Shown: positions 45,659 through 54,938, counted from the first letter of the stretch. The stretch: DNA of 64,000 nucleotides from Microbacterium sp. ProA8 (GCF_039905635.1 NZ_CP157000.1:3658001-3722000); one strand, 5' to 3'. Notes: generated by a model from the letters alone, not told the origin. Made by a program: numbers and translations.

Positions 45659-45664
45659 GATGCG

Positions 45665-48385
45665 CTACGAGCGCCCGGGCAGGCGGTCGCCGATCAGGGC
45701 GAGGTTCTGGATCGCGGCGAGGCCGTACTGCGCCACGTCGTTCGTGCCGACGCTCGGCGCTTCGTCCACGGGGTTCAGCACCGCAGGACCGTCGATGCGG
45801 CTGAGCACGAAATCGCGCCGGTGCACCAGCCACTCCCCGATGCCCTCGAACGCCTGCCAGGCGGCATCCGCCATCTTCTCGTCGCCCGTGCTCGCCGCGG
45901 CGTAGGCCGTCAGACGGCTGTGCGCCTGCTCGAGATGGATGCCGGTGAGCCGCTCGCCGACGGCCGCCACCTGCTCCTCGGGCGAGGCGAGGTAGAGACG
46001 GCAGTACTCGAGCCACGCCTCGCGGAATCCCGGGACGTCGACCAGGTCGATGAGCTCGCTGCACACCTCGACGAGGCCGAACACGGCGCTCAGGTGCGAC
46101 ACTGCGACGCGGTCGCGTGACGTGTCGAAGCGACCGGTCTCGATGTCGTACAGCGCTTCGCCGGTGAGGAAGCCCTTCGGCAGCGAGCCGATGTCGGCCA
46201 TCGTGCCCAGCAGCCGGTCGCGCGAGCGTTCGTCACCGGTGCGCTCCCAGTCTGCGAGCCACGTCGCGGCGAGCGCTCCCCAGTCGGTGCCGAGCCCGAC
46301 GGCGAGCGCGCCGCGATCGGGGCGATAGGTCGCCGCATCGGTGCGCACCTTGCGCGTGGGGTCGGTGTCGACGAAGCGCTCGTCGCTGTCGCGCAGCTCG
46401 GTGAGCAGGTCGCCGACCCGCTCGTCGGCGGTGAGGAAGTAGAAGATGCGCCGATAGATCGGGCTCGAGATGCGCAGCTGCTTCGCGCTGCAGCCCCAGT
46501 GCTGCACGTTGTGGCGCGAGCCGAGGCCCTGCCAGCGGCCGAGGTGATAGACGTCGACCTCGCCGGTATGCCGTGTCATCGCCTCCGCGAGGCGGAACAC
46601 GTCGGCGCGTCCGGTGCGCAGGTAGGAGTACCAGAGCCAGAGGTCGGGAGACAGCTCGCTGTTGTCCCACGCGTAGCCGCCGACGTCGTAGCGCCACACA
46701 TGCCGGTCCAGGTCGTAGGCATGCATCACGTCGCCGAAGTTCCAGAAGCCGTACCAGCGACGCTGGTCGATCTGACCGAGATAGAACTCGAGGAGGAAGT
46801 CGATGCTGTCCTCGATCTCGGCGCGCGCACTTGTCGAGCGATCGACCGGTGCCCAGTCCCCGAAGACGCCGACCGCGTGCAAGTGGGCGGGCGTGGGCTG
46901 GAGCAGCGGCGGGCGCTGCACCGCCGCGACGGCTGCCGCGACGTCCTCGATCGCGGGCGTCGCCGCGTACGCGAAGAGCGTCAGCTCGTGGGTGCGGGCC
47001 ACGCCGTGGGCATCGCCGAAGCCCGGCTCGTAGTCCTCATACGTGACCTCGAGCCCTTCGAGCTGGGTGGCGAAGTCGTCCTGTCCGAGCCCGTCGTGGT
47101 AGAACCGCACGTCCATCGGCTGCGCCTCCGGCGCATACAGCCAGGCCGTGAGCTCGGCGCGGTCCCCGGTCGCGCGCCGGAGGTCGAGCTGGCCGGGATG
47201 CGACTGCCAGAACGAGCGGATGCCGATCCCGAACCCGCCCGTGGGGTCGCTGATCGCGACGTAGCCCTCCGCGCGGGTGCCGGCGCCGGCGTCGATCCAC
47301 GCGTGCCCCGGCGCGGTGCGCTTGCGGATGCCGAACCCGTCGGCGCTGAGCTGGGTGAGGGTCAGATCGCCCCACGCCGGGATGAGCTCGAGACGCTCGG
47401 ACACCTGCGGGTTCCACTGCGCGAGCGGCGGGGTGGCCTCACCCCGGACCTGTGCGGCGCGCACCTCGGCACCCGGATCGCGGCGAAGGCCGGTGAGGCC
47501 GCGGACGGCCTCGGCGAAGAAGCCGCCGTCCGCACCGGCGAGCCGCACATGACGATCGTGCAGCGCCGCCCGCAGTGGAACGTCCGCGCGTACGCCGAGC
47601 CCGGCGAGGAAGTCGTGTTCGGCGTCGCCGTTCCACACGACGCTGTGGACCAGGCGCACCTCGGCCGCTCCCGCCATGACCACGAAGCGGACGGTGAACG
47701 GCAGCCAGGCCCTGTCGGCCTGCTCCTCCTGGTGCACTCCCTCCACCCGCACCACGGCGCGCACGGGGCCGTCCTGCTCGACCTCGACCGCCGTGACCCG
47801 CGAGCGGAAGGCGCGCCGCGGGCCGGACCCGCCGTCTTCGCGCACCTCGTCCTGCAGCAGGCTCACGAGGCGGACGTCCTCCGAGACCGTGCGACCGTCG
47901 CGCACGAGCCGGCGCGCGATCGTGTCGACGGGGCCGTGCGCGGGCAGCGCGAAGGCGATCTCGAGCGTCCCGTTGGCCACGACGACTTCGTCCTCGTCGT
48001 GGCGGACCGTGACGCGGGGCGCGGCCGATTCCTGCCCGCTCGCCCCCTCGCCGTCCGACACGGAAGCCGCGATCCCCGACACGACCTCGTAGTCGACCGG
48101 CGCGTCCAGGGCGCCGATCGCCACGCCGGCCCACTTGACCGAGCCGTCAGGCCACGTCGCGAGGGGCCAGAACTGCGAAGCCACCTCGGCGCCCACCGAC
48201 GCCTCGGCCCCTGCATCGGACCCGGAGCCCGCCGAGGGCCCCGCGATCTCGCGCAGCCTCAGCTCCGTGACCGAGGCGACCGCGCCTCGAGGCAGCGGCA
48301 CCCCCCAGGTCGCACCGCCCGAGAGCCGGTCGGGCGGCGCGTCGTCGAGCCAGCGAAGGGGGACACGGACAGCGGAGCCGGTCAC
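45665..48385 (-). CDS. Exo-rhamnogalacturonan lyase family protein (PL26/YetA-like)
   Basis: 906 residues. An N-terminal beta-sandwich (WGVPLPRGAVASVTELRLR, WPDGSVKWAGV) precedes a long middle beta domain. A C-terminal alpha-helical barrel carries RRWYGFWNFGDVMHAYD, WAWDNSELSPDLWLWY and GRWQGLGSRHNVQHWGCSAK. This is the layout of the PcRGLX/YetA group; the Penicillium enzyme (PL26) releases unsaturated galacturonosyl-rhamnose from RG-I. Conserved Trp, His and Tyr are present. No signal peptide, so substrate must be imported first. GTG start (48385) overlaps the YesU-like stop (GTGA). It is the last gene of the second LplBC importer operon. Confidence 0.8.
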   Translation of the reverse strand: MTGSAVRVPLRWLDDAPPDRLSGGATWGVPLPRGAVASVTELRLREIAGPSAGSGSDAGAEASVGAEVASQFWPLATWPDGSVKWAGVAIGALDAPVDYEVVSGIAASVSDGEGASGQESAAPRVTVRHDEDEVVVANGTLEIAFALPAHGPVDTIARRLVRDGRTVSEDVRLVSLLQDEVREDGGSGPRRAFRSRVTAVEVEQDGPVRAVVRVEGVHQEEQADRAWLPFTVRFVVMAGAAEVRLVHSVVWNGDAEHDFLAGLGVRADVPLRAALHDRHVRLAGADGGFFAEAVRGLTGLRRDPGAEVRAAQVRGEATPPLAQWNPQVSERLELIPAWGDLTLTQLSADGFGIRKRTAPGHAWIDAGAGTRAEGYVAISDPTGGFGIGIRSFWQSHPGQLDLRRATGDRAELTAWLYAPEAQPMDVRFYHDGLGQDDFATQLEGLEVTYEDYEPGFGDAHGVARTHELTLFAYAATPAIEDVAAAVAAVQRPPLLQPTPAHLHAVGVFGDWAPVDRSTSARAEIEDSIDFLLEFYLGQIDQRRWYGFWNFGDVMHAYDLDRHVWRYDVGGYAWDNSELSPDLWLWYSYLRTGRADVFRLAEAMTRHTGEVDVYHLGRWQGLGSRHNVQHWGCSAKQLRISSPIYRRIFYFLTADERVGDLLTELRDSDERFVDTDPTRKVRTDAATYRPDRGALAVGLGTDWGALAATWLADWERTGDERSRDRLLGTMADIGSLPKGFLTGEALYDIETGRFDTSRDRVAVSHLSAVFGLVEVCSELIDLVDVPGFREAWLEYCRLYLASPEEQVAAVGERLTGIHLEQAHSRLTAYAAASTGDEKMADAAWQAFEGIGEWLVHRRDFVLSRIDGPAVLNPVDEAPSVGTNDVAQYGLAAIQNLALIGDRLPGRS

Positions 48386-49026
48386 AGTGAGTGGACCTCC
48401 AGGTTGCGGTAGTGGGCGACGAGGGGAGACATCTGGCGGAAGCCGATACGCCCCCCGCGGATGCGCGGACCGGTCGACTCGTCGTCGGTCCAGGAGAAGA
48501 GCGGGAGGCCGTCGATCGAGAACGCGACGCTCGCGGCGTCTTTGACGACCTCGATGCGGTAGAACGCGTCACGCGCGTCGACCACGGGCGGCAGCGGGTC
48601 GGCGCCCTGGCACACCAGGTGGAACCCGGGCGATTTCCGCAGGTTGCACGTGTGGAAGGCTCGCTCGTTCTCCCAGCGGCGCCGGAAGTACGACACGTGC
48701 AGCGTCCGCAGGTCGCTCGAGTGGTACTGCGGGTATGCACCAGAGCGCGCGGCGACGCCTTCGTCGAAGATGCCGCCGCCGTCGATCGCCGCCGCGCCGA
48801 AGAACAGCATCGCGAGCCCCGGCTCCTCACGGGGCGAGAACTCCCACGTGATGCGGATCCGGTCGCCGAACACCTCCGGGCACCACAGCGTCCAGTGGTC
48901 GTCGAAGCCTCCCGAGCTCGACAGGCCGACCGCGCCGTCGTCCGCGCGGACGGCGACCGGTCCCTCAGCGATCCATCCCTGCAGATCGGATGCCGCGGCG
49001 AGCGGATTGCGGTAGAGCAGCGTCAT
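48382..49026 (-). CDS. YesU-like (DUF1961) family protein
   Basis: 214 residues. The sequence closely follows B. subtilis YesU as I recall it: LYRNPLAAASDLQGW, CPEVFGDRIRITWEFSPREE, FHTCNLRKSPGFHLVCQGAD and GRIGFRQMSPLVAHYRNL. The fold is a concanavalin-like beta-sandwich; YesU sits in the B. subtilis RG-I degradation operon, but its reaction is unestablished. The ATG overlaps the LplC-type stop (ATGA) and its stop overlaps the PL26-like start (GTGA), so it is translationally tied to both the importer and the lyase. No signal peptide. Confidence 0.9.
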   Translation of the reverse strand: MTLLYRNPLAAASDLQGWIAEGPVAVRADDGAVGLSSSGGFDDHWTLWCPEVFGDRIRITWEFSPREEPGLAMLFFGAAAIDGGGIFDEGVAARSGAYPQYHSSDLRTLHVSYFRRRWENERAFHTCNLRKSPGFHLVCQGADPLPPVVDARDAFYRIEVVKDAASVAFSIDGLPLFSWTDDESTGPRIRGGRIGFRQMSPLVAHYRNLEVHSL

Positions 49027-49904
49027 CCCTTCACCGATCCGATGAGCATCCCCTTCGCGAAGTGCTTCTGCAGGAACGGGTAGAAGAGCACGATCGGCAG
49101 CGTCGCGACGATGATGACCGCGAACTTGATGCCCTGCGCGGGCGGCAGCTGCGTCGGATCCTGCTCCACCACCGACAGGTCGGTCGCGACGGTCACCTGG
49201 CGCAGGAACATCTGCAGCGTCCACATCGAGTTGTCGTTGAGGTACAGCAGCGGCGACATGAAGTCGTTCCAGATCCCCACGGCGTAGAACAGCGCGAACG
49301 TCGCGAGGACCGGCTTCGACAGCGGCAGCACGATGTTCCACAAAGTCTGCAGCTCGTTCGCGCCGTCGATCTTGGCGGACTCCTCCAGCTCGGCGGGAAG
49401 CTGCTGGAAGAAGTTCTTGATGATGATGAGGCTGAACGGGTTGATCGCCATCGGGAGGATCAGCGCCCAGTAGTTGTTGAGCAGACCGAGGTCCTTCACC
49501 ACCAGGAAAGTCGGGATCATCCCGCCCCCGAACACCATCGTGAAGACGATCAGTGACAGGATCAGGCGCCCGCCCGGCAGGTTCGCCTTGCTCAAGGGGT
49601 ACGCCATGGTCGCGGTCAGCATCAGCTGCACCAGCGTGCCGACCGCCGTCACGGCGATCGTCGTGATGAGTGCCCGGATGAAGGCGGGGCTCGTGAAGAT
49701 CGCCTCGTACGCGTCGAGCGAGAAGGTCTCCGGCCACAGGAAGAAGGAGCGCGTCGCCAGTTCGGCCTCCGTCGCGAACGACCCTGCGAGGACGTAGATG
49801 AACGGCACGAGCGCGACGATGCCGATCGCGATGAGGAGCACGGCGTTGAAGACGTCGAACACGCGACCGGCGGGAGTGTTGAACCGGTACTTCTCGCGAG
49901 CCAT
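49023..49904 (-). CDS. LplC/YtcP-type ABC permease, second system
   Basis: 293 residues, six membrane helices. The EAA loop is AELEESAKIDGANELQTLWN. GGGMIPTFLVVKDLGLLNNYW and the C-terminus HFAKGMLIGSVKG are LplC hallmarks. Start ATG at 49904 shares its first base with the stop of the LplB-like gene. The gene is coupled at its end to the YesU-like gene. It forms the importer with the LplB-like protein and the lipoprotein of 50942-52489. The likely cargo is a rhamnogalacturonan fragment because of the coupled lyase and YesU-like genes. Confidence 0.94.
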   Translation of the reverse strand: MAREKYRFNTPAGRVFDVFNAVLLIAIGIVALVPFIYVLAGSFATEAELATRSFFLWPETFSLDAYEAIFTSPAFIRALITTIAVTAVGTLVQLMLTATMAYPLSKANLPGGRLILSLIVFTMVFGGGMIPTFLVVKDLGLLNNYWALILPMAINPFSLIIIKNFFQQLPAELEESAKIDGANELQTLWNIVLPLSKPVLATFALFYAVGIWNDFMSPLLYLNDNSMWTLQMFLRQVTVATDLSVVEQDPTQLPPAQGIKFAVIIVATLPIVLFYPFLQKHFAKGMLIGSVKG

Positions 49905-50875
49905 CAGAAGATCCCTACCTGGTTGAAGCGCTTGGCGACCCAGTTCGCGCCGAAGATGAGCACCACGCCGACGACCGCCTTGAACAGGCCCACCGCAGTG
50001 CTGTAGCTGTAGGAGCCCTGCGTGATGCCCATGAAGTAGACGTAGGTGTCGAAGACGTCGGCCACCGAACGGTTGAGCGAGTTGGTCATGAGGTAGATCT
50101 GCTCGAACCCGGTGTTGAGGATCTGGCCCATCTGCAGCACGAGCATGACGATGATCGTGGGCATGATCGACGGGATCGTGATGTGCCATACCCGCTGGAA
50201 GCGGCCCGCGCCGTCGATGATCGCGGCCTCGTACTGCGCCTGGTCGACACCCGCGAGTGCGGCCAGGAAGATGATGGTCCCCCACCCGGTGTTCTTCCAG
50301 ATGTCCTGCAGGACGATGATCGGCCGGAACCACGCCGGATCGGCCAGAAAGTTGATGTCGGTGCCGAGAACCCCGTTCACCAGCTGGAACAGCGGGCCGA
50401 TGTCGAGCGCGAACAGCAGGTAGGTCAACGACGCCACCACGGTCCACGACAGGAAGTGCGGCACGTAGATGAGCGTCTGCGTGGTGCGCTTGAGAATCGT
50501 CACGCGCATCTCGTTGAGCAGCAGCGCCACGATGATCGTCAGCGGGAACGCGATCAGCAGCGACAGCAGGGCGAGGATGATCGTGTTCCCGAGCAGACGG
50601 GGGAAGTCGGGGCTCGCGAAGAAGTCCTCGAAGTGCGCGAATCCGACCCAGGGGCTGTCGGCGATGCCGAGGAACGGGACGTAGTCCTTGAAGGCGATGA
50701 TCGCGCCGTACATCGGCCAGTACCGGAACAGCAGGAAGTAGACGATGCCGGGGACGAGCAGCAGGTAGAGCCACTTGAACTGCGTGAATTGGACGCGCAC
50801 GCCGCGACGGCGCCGGCTCTGCTTCTGAACGGTCAGCGTCTCGGTCGCCGTGACGGCGGTGTCGAGCATTGCCAT
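49904..50875 (-). CDS. LplB-type ABC permease, second system
   Basis: 323 residues. After an Arg-rich head come six helices: LYLLLVPGIVYFLLFRYWPM, AIIAFKDYVPFLG, LLNEMRVTILKRTTQTL, the EAA loop AQYEAAIIDGAGRFQRVWH and the C-terminal NWVAKRFNQVGIF. These are LplB features. Start ATG at 50875 (AMLDTAVTATETL). An 18-bp perfect hairpin at 50895-50934 separates it from the upstream lipoprotein gene and probably lowers its expression. Confidence 0.94.
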   Translation of the reverse strand: MAMLDTAVTATETLTVQKQSRRRRGVRVQFTQFKWLYLLLVPGIVYFLLFRYWPMYGAIIAFKDYVPFLGIADSPWVGFAHFEDFFASPDFPRLLGNTIILALLSLLIAFPLTIIVALLLNEMRVTILKRTTQTLIYVPHFLSWTVVASLTYLLFALDIGPLFQLVNGVLGTDINFLADPAWFRPIIVLQDIWKNTGWGTIIFLAALAGVDQAQYEAAIIDGAGRFQRVWHITIPSIMPTIIVMLVLQMGQILNTGFEQIYLMTNSLNRSVADVFDTYVYFMGITQGSYSYSTAVGLFKAVVGVVLIFGANWVAKRFNQVGIF

Positions 50876-50894
50876 GGGGAGCCTCTCGGTCAGT

Positions 50895-50934
50895 GCCGGG
50901 GATGACGGGCGCGCCGGCGCCCGTCATCCCCGGC
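50895..50934 (-). terminator. Strong intercistronic hairpin between binding-protein and permease genes
   Basis: GCCGGGGATGACGGGCGC (50895-50912) and GCGCCCGTCATCCCCGGC (50917-50934) give a perfect 18-bp stem with loop GCCG. It sits 7 nt after the lipoprotein stop and 19 nt before the permease start. It lacks a clear U-run, so a partial terminator or mRNA 3'-end stabiliser is likely. Confidence 0.8.
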
Positions 50935-50941
50935 CCGGCGA

Positions 50942-52489
50942 TCAGGAGTCGGCGTCGGCCAGCTCGTTGATCTCGGCGATGATGTCGTCGCCGCCGCTGG
51001 AGCGCCACAGCGCGATGGCGTCCTCGAGCCCGTCGAGGTCGATCTGACCGGCGATGTACTGGATGCGCGCATCGGCGACGATGGTGTCCAGCTGCGCGCC
51101 CTTCGACACGTACGTCGGCGACACGTACGGCGCTGCCGGGTCGAACTGGGCCGATTCGAGGTCGGACGCCTCGATCTGCTTGCGCTTGTCGTACATCTCC
51201 TGCTCGTAGTCCGACGGCTGCTTGGGCAGATACCCCTGGAAGCCGTTGACGTTCATGCCGAGCTGGGCGTAGGCGCCGACGGTGTCCTTCAGCGCCTGCG
51301 GTGCGTCGTCCACCGCCACGGCCAGATCGCCGTCGAGGGTGTAGGTGAGGTCTTCGATGCCGTTGTTGAGGATGGGTCCCGCCTCTGCCGAGTTGAGCTC
51401 GTTCAGCACCTCGAGCACGCCGCGCAGCTCCGCCTCGGTGCGCACCTGCGCCTTGGGGACCGCGAGGAAGCCGCTGTAGCCGGAGGTGGGCAGCGCGTAC
51501 AGCTCGCCGTCGGGGCCGGTCAGGTTGCCCGTGACGTCGACGAAGTTCTCGAAGTTCTCGGGATCCGACTGCTTGACGAGGCTGATCAGCTGTCCGACGC
51601 GTGAGTGGACGTCGATGATGATGCCCCCCTTGCCGGTGAGGAACGGCTCGTTCCATTTCGCCGAGTCGAACGTGGCGTAGTCGGGGTTCACGACACCCTC
51701 CTCGACGAGCTGCCGCTCGAACTGCACGGCTTCGAGCCACTCGTCGGTCGTGAAGTTCGGCACGAGCTCGTCGTCGCGCTCGGTCCAGCGGGTACCGGCG
51801 CCGTACCAGGTCTCGATCGCGTCCCACGGGCTGTTCGTGCCGATGGTGCCGGGCCACTTCGGGATGATGAGACCGTAGGTGTCGTCCGCGCCGTTGCCGT
51901 CGGGATCGTCCTCGGTGAAGGCCTTCGCGATCTCGTAGAGGTCCTCGGTCGTCTCGGGCAGCTCGAGTCCCACGTTCTCGAGCCAGTCCTTGCGGATGAT
52001 GACGGCCTCGCGCATGACGTCGCGGGCGCGGAAGACGCCGTAGACCTTGCCGTTGACGCTCGACGCCCGCTGCACCTCGGGGAAGGTGGTCTCGAGGTTC
52101 TCGTAGTCGTCCAGATACTCGGTGAGATCCCAGAACGCGCCGGCCTCGGCGTTGCGCACGAAACCGGGGTCCTTGCCCTGGATCACCATGACCTGGGGAA
52201 GATCGTCACCGGCGAGCGTGATGTTGACCTTGTCGCCGTAGGAGGCGTTCGGCACCCACGTCATGTCCAGATCGACGCCGATGACATCTTCGAGGGCCGT
52301 CTCGATCTCGTTGTCCTCCTCGGGGGCGTTGGTGCTGAGGAACGGCGCCATGATCGACAGGCTCTCGAGCTTCGCGGCATCCGCGCCGGTCGCCTCATCG
52401 TCGCCCGTGCTGCTTCCGGAGCACCCCGTGAGGGCGAGGGCGGCGACGACGGCGAGGCCGACGCCGACGAGTGGCTTGCTGTGGTTCAT
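50942..52489 (-). CDS. LipO-type oligosaccharide-binding lipoprotein, second system
   Basis: 515 residues. Signal peptide with lipobox LTGC (Cys23) and a Ser/Gly/Asp tether. The mature part is an SBP_bac_1/LipO-like fold: VWVPNASYGDKVNITLAGDD-like region, IIRKDWLENVGLELPETTEDL and PTYVSKGAQLD near the end. It presents oligosaccharide to the LplB/LplC permeases. Start ATG at 52489 follows AAGGAG. It is preceded in the same operon by yesL (52546-53205) and followed by an intercistronic hairpin. The binding site is rich in Asp, Asn and Trp. Confidence 0.92.
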   Translation of the reverse strand: MNHSKPLVGVGLAVVAALALTGCSGSSTGDDEATGADAAKLESLSIMAPFLSTNAPEEDNEIETALEDVIGVDLDMTWVPNASYGDKVNITLAGDDLPQVMVIQGKDPGFVRNAEAGAFWDLTEYLDDYENLETTFPEVQRASSVNGKVYGVFRARDVMREAVIIRKDWLENVGLELPETTEDLYEIAKAFTEDDPDGNGADDTYGLIIPKWPGTIGTNSPWDAIETWYGAGTRWTERDDELVPNFTTDEWLEAVQFERQLVEEGVVNPDYATFDSAKWNEPFLTGKGGIIIDVHSRVGQLISLVKQSDPENFENFVDVTGNLTGPDGELYALPTSGYSGFLAVPKAQVRTEAELRGVLEVLNELNSAEAGPILNNGIEDLTYTLDGDLAVAVDDAPQALKDTVGAYAQLGMNVNGFQGYLPKQPSDYEQEMYDKRKQIEASDLESAQFDPAAPYVSPTYVSKGAQLDTIVADARIQYIAGQIDLDGLEDAIALWRSSGGDDIIAEINELADADS

Positions 52490-52545
52490 TCGGAACTCCT
52501 TCGTTCGGGGTGGGGCATTTCTCTGGGGGAGGGGGACGGAGAGGA

Positions 52546-53205
52546 TCAGGAAGAGGGGGATGCCGCGGCGGCGCGGTCGGCGACGGCGCGATCGTTGGCG
52601 GTGAAGAACGAGATGCACAGGACCGTGCTCAGGGTCAGCCACCCGCCCACGGTCAGGAAGGGGACGACGCCGGGAAGGATGCTGCCGACGCCCGCGATCG
52701 CGACGGCGCCCAGCAGCACCAGCACCACGTGGAGGATGTTGCGCACGGCCCAGCGGCTCGCGGTGAAGAGGTAGGCGCCGAGCGGAAGTTCGTAGTGGAC
52801 GTAGAGCGGGACGGCGACGGCGGTGATCAGGAAGGCGGCGGCCAGGGCGACGACGGTCGTGACACCGAGCACCGAGCCGAGGGCCCCGGCGGCGAACTGC
52901 CCGGCGACGCCGACCGCCAGCATCCCGGTCACGAGGAATCCGGCACCGAGCGCGACGTTCGACTTCCGCAGGTCGCGACGCCATGCGGCGGCGAAGGTCC
53001 GCGCCACCGGGAACACCTCGCCGCGCAGGCGGCGCCGTGTGAGGTGCGCGGCGGCGGTGCTCGCCGGCACGATGCCGAACACGATTCCTCCGGCGAAGGC
53101 GAACACCCACCACAGGGCGTTGACGTACGCCATCCACCACACCCAGTCGAAGACGGCGTGGGCACGCACGGCCCACGTCGGCATGGCAGACGCAGACTCC
53201 GTCAT
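52546..53205 (-). CDS. YesL (DUF624) family membrane protein, second copy
   Basis: 219 residues, about five helices, with the YesL pattern: VWWMAYVNALWWVFAFAGGI, FGIVPASTAAAHLTRRRLRG, the cytoplasmic stretch FAAAWRRDLRKSN. The N-terminus is shorter than the 263-residue frame; ATG at 53205 (TESASAMPTWAV) is set by GGAG 8 nt upstream, and the longer version would translate the operator region. First gene of the operon yesL, lipO, lplB, lplC, yesU-like, PL26-like. Its role in oligosaccharide import is unknown. Confidence 0.88.
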   Translation of the reverse strand: MTESASAMPTWAVRAHAVFDWVWWMAYVNALWWVFAFAGGIVFGIVPASTAAAHLTRRRLRGEVFPVARTFAAAWRRDLRKSNVALGAGFLVTGMLAVGVAGQFAAGALGSVLGVTTVVALAAAFLITAVAVPLYVHYELPLGAYLFTASRWAVRNILHVVLVLLGAVAIAGVGSILPGVVPFLTVGGWLTLSTVLCISFFTANDRAVADRAAAASPSS

Positions 53206-53240
53206 CACATCTCCATCGTTGTGGGCGAGGGCGCCGACCT

Positions 53241-53363
53241 GGAATACGTTTTCCGGGGCCGAGCCACGAGTACCGTAAACCTCCGCCGCGAGCGGAGTCA
53301 ACTCGATGCGCCTCAGAGAGTGAAACGTCTCATGCAAATCTCAGAAACGTTTCGGGGCGGACA
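53241..53363. promoter_or_regulatory. Cluster of ACGT-centred LacI-type operators in the divergent promoter region
   Basis: GGAATACGTTTTCC (53241-53254), TGAAACGTCTCA (53331-53342) and the perfect GAAACGTTTC (53354-53363) lie between the yesL operon (minus) and the importer operon (plus). The 426-bp gap 53206-53631 contains no gene. Its centre class (ACGT) differs from the GCGC sites. Confidence 0.6.
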
Positions 53364-53484
53364 CCCCCGTCCGCTCCGATGGCGCAGCCGGATGCCTGGT
53401 CAGCGACTGGGACCGTGCACGGCCCCCGCGAGCACGGGCCGAGTTCGCCGTTACTGAATCGTTCTAATTTCTCGAGACGATCGC

Positions 53485-53531
53485 TTGCGAAACGTTTTTA
53501 GACGGGGTACCGTAGCGGGCAAGCGCTTTCC
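53485..53531 (+). promoter_or_regulatory. Promoter and operators of the right-hand importer operon
   Basis: -35 TTGCGA (53485-53490) and -10 TACCGT (53509-53514) have an 18-bp spacer. GAAACGTTTT (53489-53498) lies in the spacer and GGCAAGCGCTTTCC (53518-53531) covers the expected start site. This is dual-site repression by LacI-type proteins (inference). The leader to the ATG at 53632 is about 110 nt. Confidence 0.65.
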
Positions 53532-53631
53532 AGCACCGCACGTTCTGCACCCGGATGCGCCGACACCGCACACACAGACGACGAACGTCTCCCGCGGACA
53601 GCGAACGCAGACGTTCACAAGGAGGACAAGG

Positions 53632-54933
53632 ATGTTCAGCAAGAAGCGGGCACTCGCCGTAGCCGCGATCGCGGCCGGCGCCGCCCTGGTGCTGGCCGGC
53701 TGCGCCGGCGGCAGCGAAGAGACTCCCGACGCAGCCCCCACGTTCGACCCGAACGAGGAGGTCACCCTCGACCTCGCGTTCTGGGGCAACGACGTGCGCG
53801 CCGACCTCTACAACCAGGCGATCGACGCGTTCAACGAGGAATACCCCAACATCACGGTCAACGCCACGTTCCTGACCTTCCCCGAGTTCTGGGAGAAGCG
53901 GCAGACCGAGGCTGCCGGCGGGAACCTCCCCGACGTGATGCAGTTCGACTACTCGTACCTGCGTCAGTACTCCGAGAACAACCTGCTGCTCGACCTCGAC
54001 CCCTACCTCGGGAACATCATCGAGACCGACCCGCTGCCGGAGAACATCCTCGACATCGGCGTCGTCAACGACACGACGTACGGCATCACCACCTCCACCA
54101 ACGCGTGGGGCCTCTTCACGAACCCGGTCCTCCTCGAGCAGGCCGGCGTCGAAGAGTTCGAAGGCGGAAGCTGGGAGGACTACGCCGAGTGGATGGGCGA
54201 GGTCACCGACGGCGGCGGCGGCGAGTTCTGGGGTGGCGGCGACTTCACCGGCCGCATCCAGAACTTCGAGCTGCAGCTGCGCTCCGAGGGTGAGAACCTC
54301 TTCAACGAGGACGGCACGCCGGGCTTCGACGAGGAGCGCCTCACGGAGTTCTGGGAGTCCGGTCAGGACGTCCGCGACGGCATCGGCATCCCGCAGCAGC
54401 GTGTCGAGGAGGTCCTTCCGAAGGGCGCCTTCGACAGCGCGCTGACGGCCAGCGAGCTGACGTGGGACAACTTCGGCGCCGGCTACCTCGCCGGCCTCGG
54501 CGAGGGCTACACCGAGCTCGGCCTGATCGCTCCCCCGGTGACGGAGGAAGGCGCGAAGGACCTCTACCTGAAGCCCTCGATGCTCCACACCATCTCGGCC
54601 GGCACCGAGCACCCGGAGGCGGCGGCGACGCTCGTCAACTTCCTCGTGAACTCCCCCGAGTCTGGCGAGATCTTCGGCACCAACCGCGGCCTGCCGGCCT
54701 CGGAGACCGCCCTCGAGGCCGCCCAGCTCGACCCGCTGAGCGAGCAGGTCAAGGAGTACGAGGCCTCGATCGCCGACCGCCTGGGCGACGCCCCGCCGGT
54801 GCCGATCGTCGGCTACGGCACCCTGGAGGAGAAGTTCCGCCAGCTGGGCACCGAGCTCAACTTCGGCACGGTCACGGTGGATGACGCGGTCTCGCAGTTC
54901 TTCGCCGAGATGGACGTCGTCCTCAACCAGTGA
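53632..54933 (+). CDS. Sugar-binding lipoprotein of CUT1 importer (third island system)
   Basis: 433 residues. Lipobox LAGC (Cys24), acidic tether, then an SBP_bac_1 fold: VTLDLAFWGNDVRADLYNQA, FNEEYPNITVNATFL, WEKRQTEAAGGNLPDVMQFD. Start ATG at 53632 has the best ribosome site of the window (AAGGAGGACAAGG). It feeds the MalF/MalG-like permeases downstream. Closely related to the lipoprotein at 59872-61155 (same blocks in the same order), so a gene duplication is evident. The linked GH42, GH51 and GH35 suggest galactan or arabinan fragments as cargo. Confidence 0.93.
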   Translation: MFSKKRALAVAAIAAGAALVLAGCAGGSEETPDAAPTFDPNEEVTLDLAFWGNDVRADLYNQAIDAFNEEYPNITVNATFLTFPEFWEKRQTEAAGGNLPDVMQFDYSYLRQYSENNLLLDLDPYLGNIIETDPLPENILDIGVVNDTTYGITTSTNAWGLFTNPVLLEQAGVEEFEGGSWEDYAEWMGEVTDGGGGEFWGGGDFTGRIQNFELQLRSEGENLFNEDGTPGFDEERLTEFWESGQDVRDGIGIPQQRVEEVLPKGAFDSALTASELTWDNFGAGYLAGLGEGYTELGLIAPPVTEEGAKDLYLKPSMLHTISAGTEHPEAAATLVNFLVNSPESGEIFGTNRGLPASETALEAAQLDPLSEQVKEYEASIADRLGDAPPVPIVGYGTLEEKFRQLGTELNFGTVTVDDAVSQFFAEMDVVLNQ

Positions 54934-54938
54934 CACCC

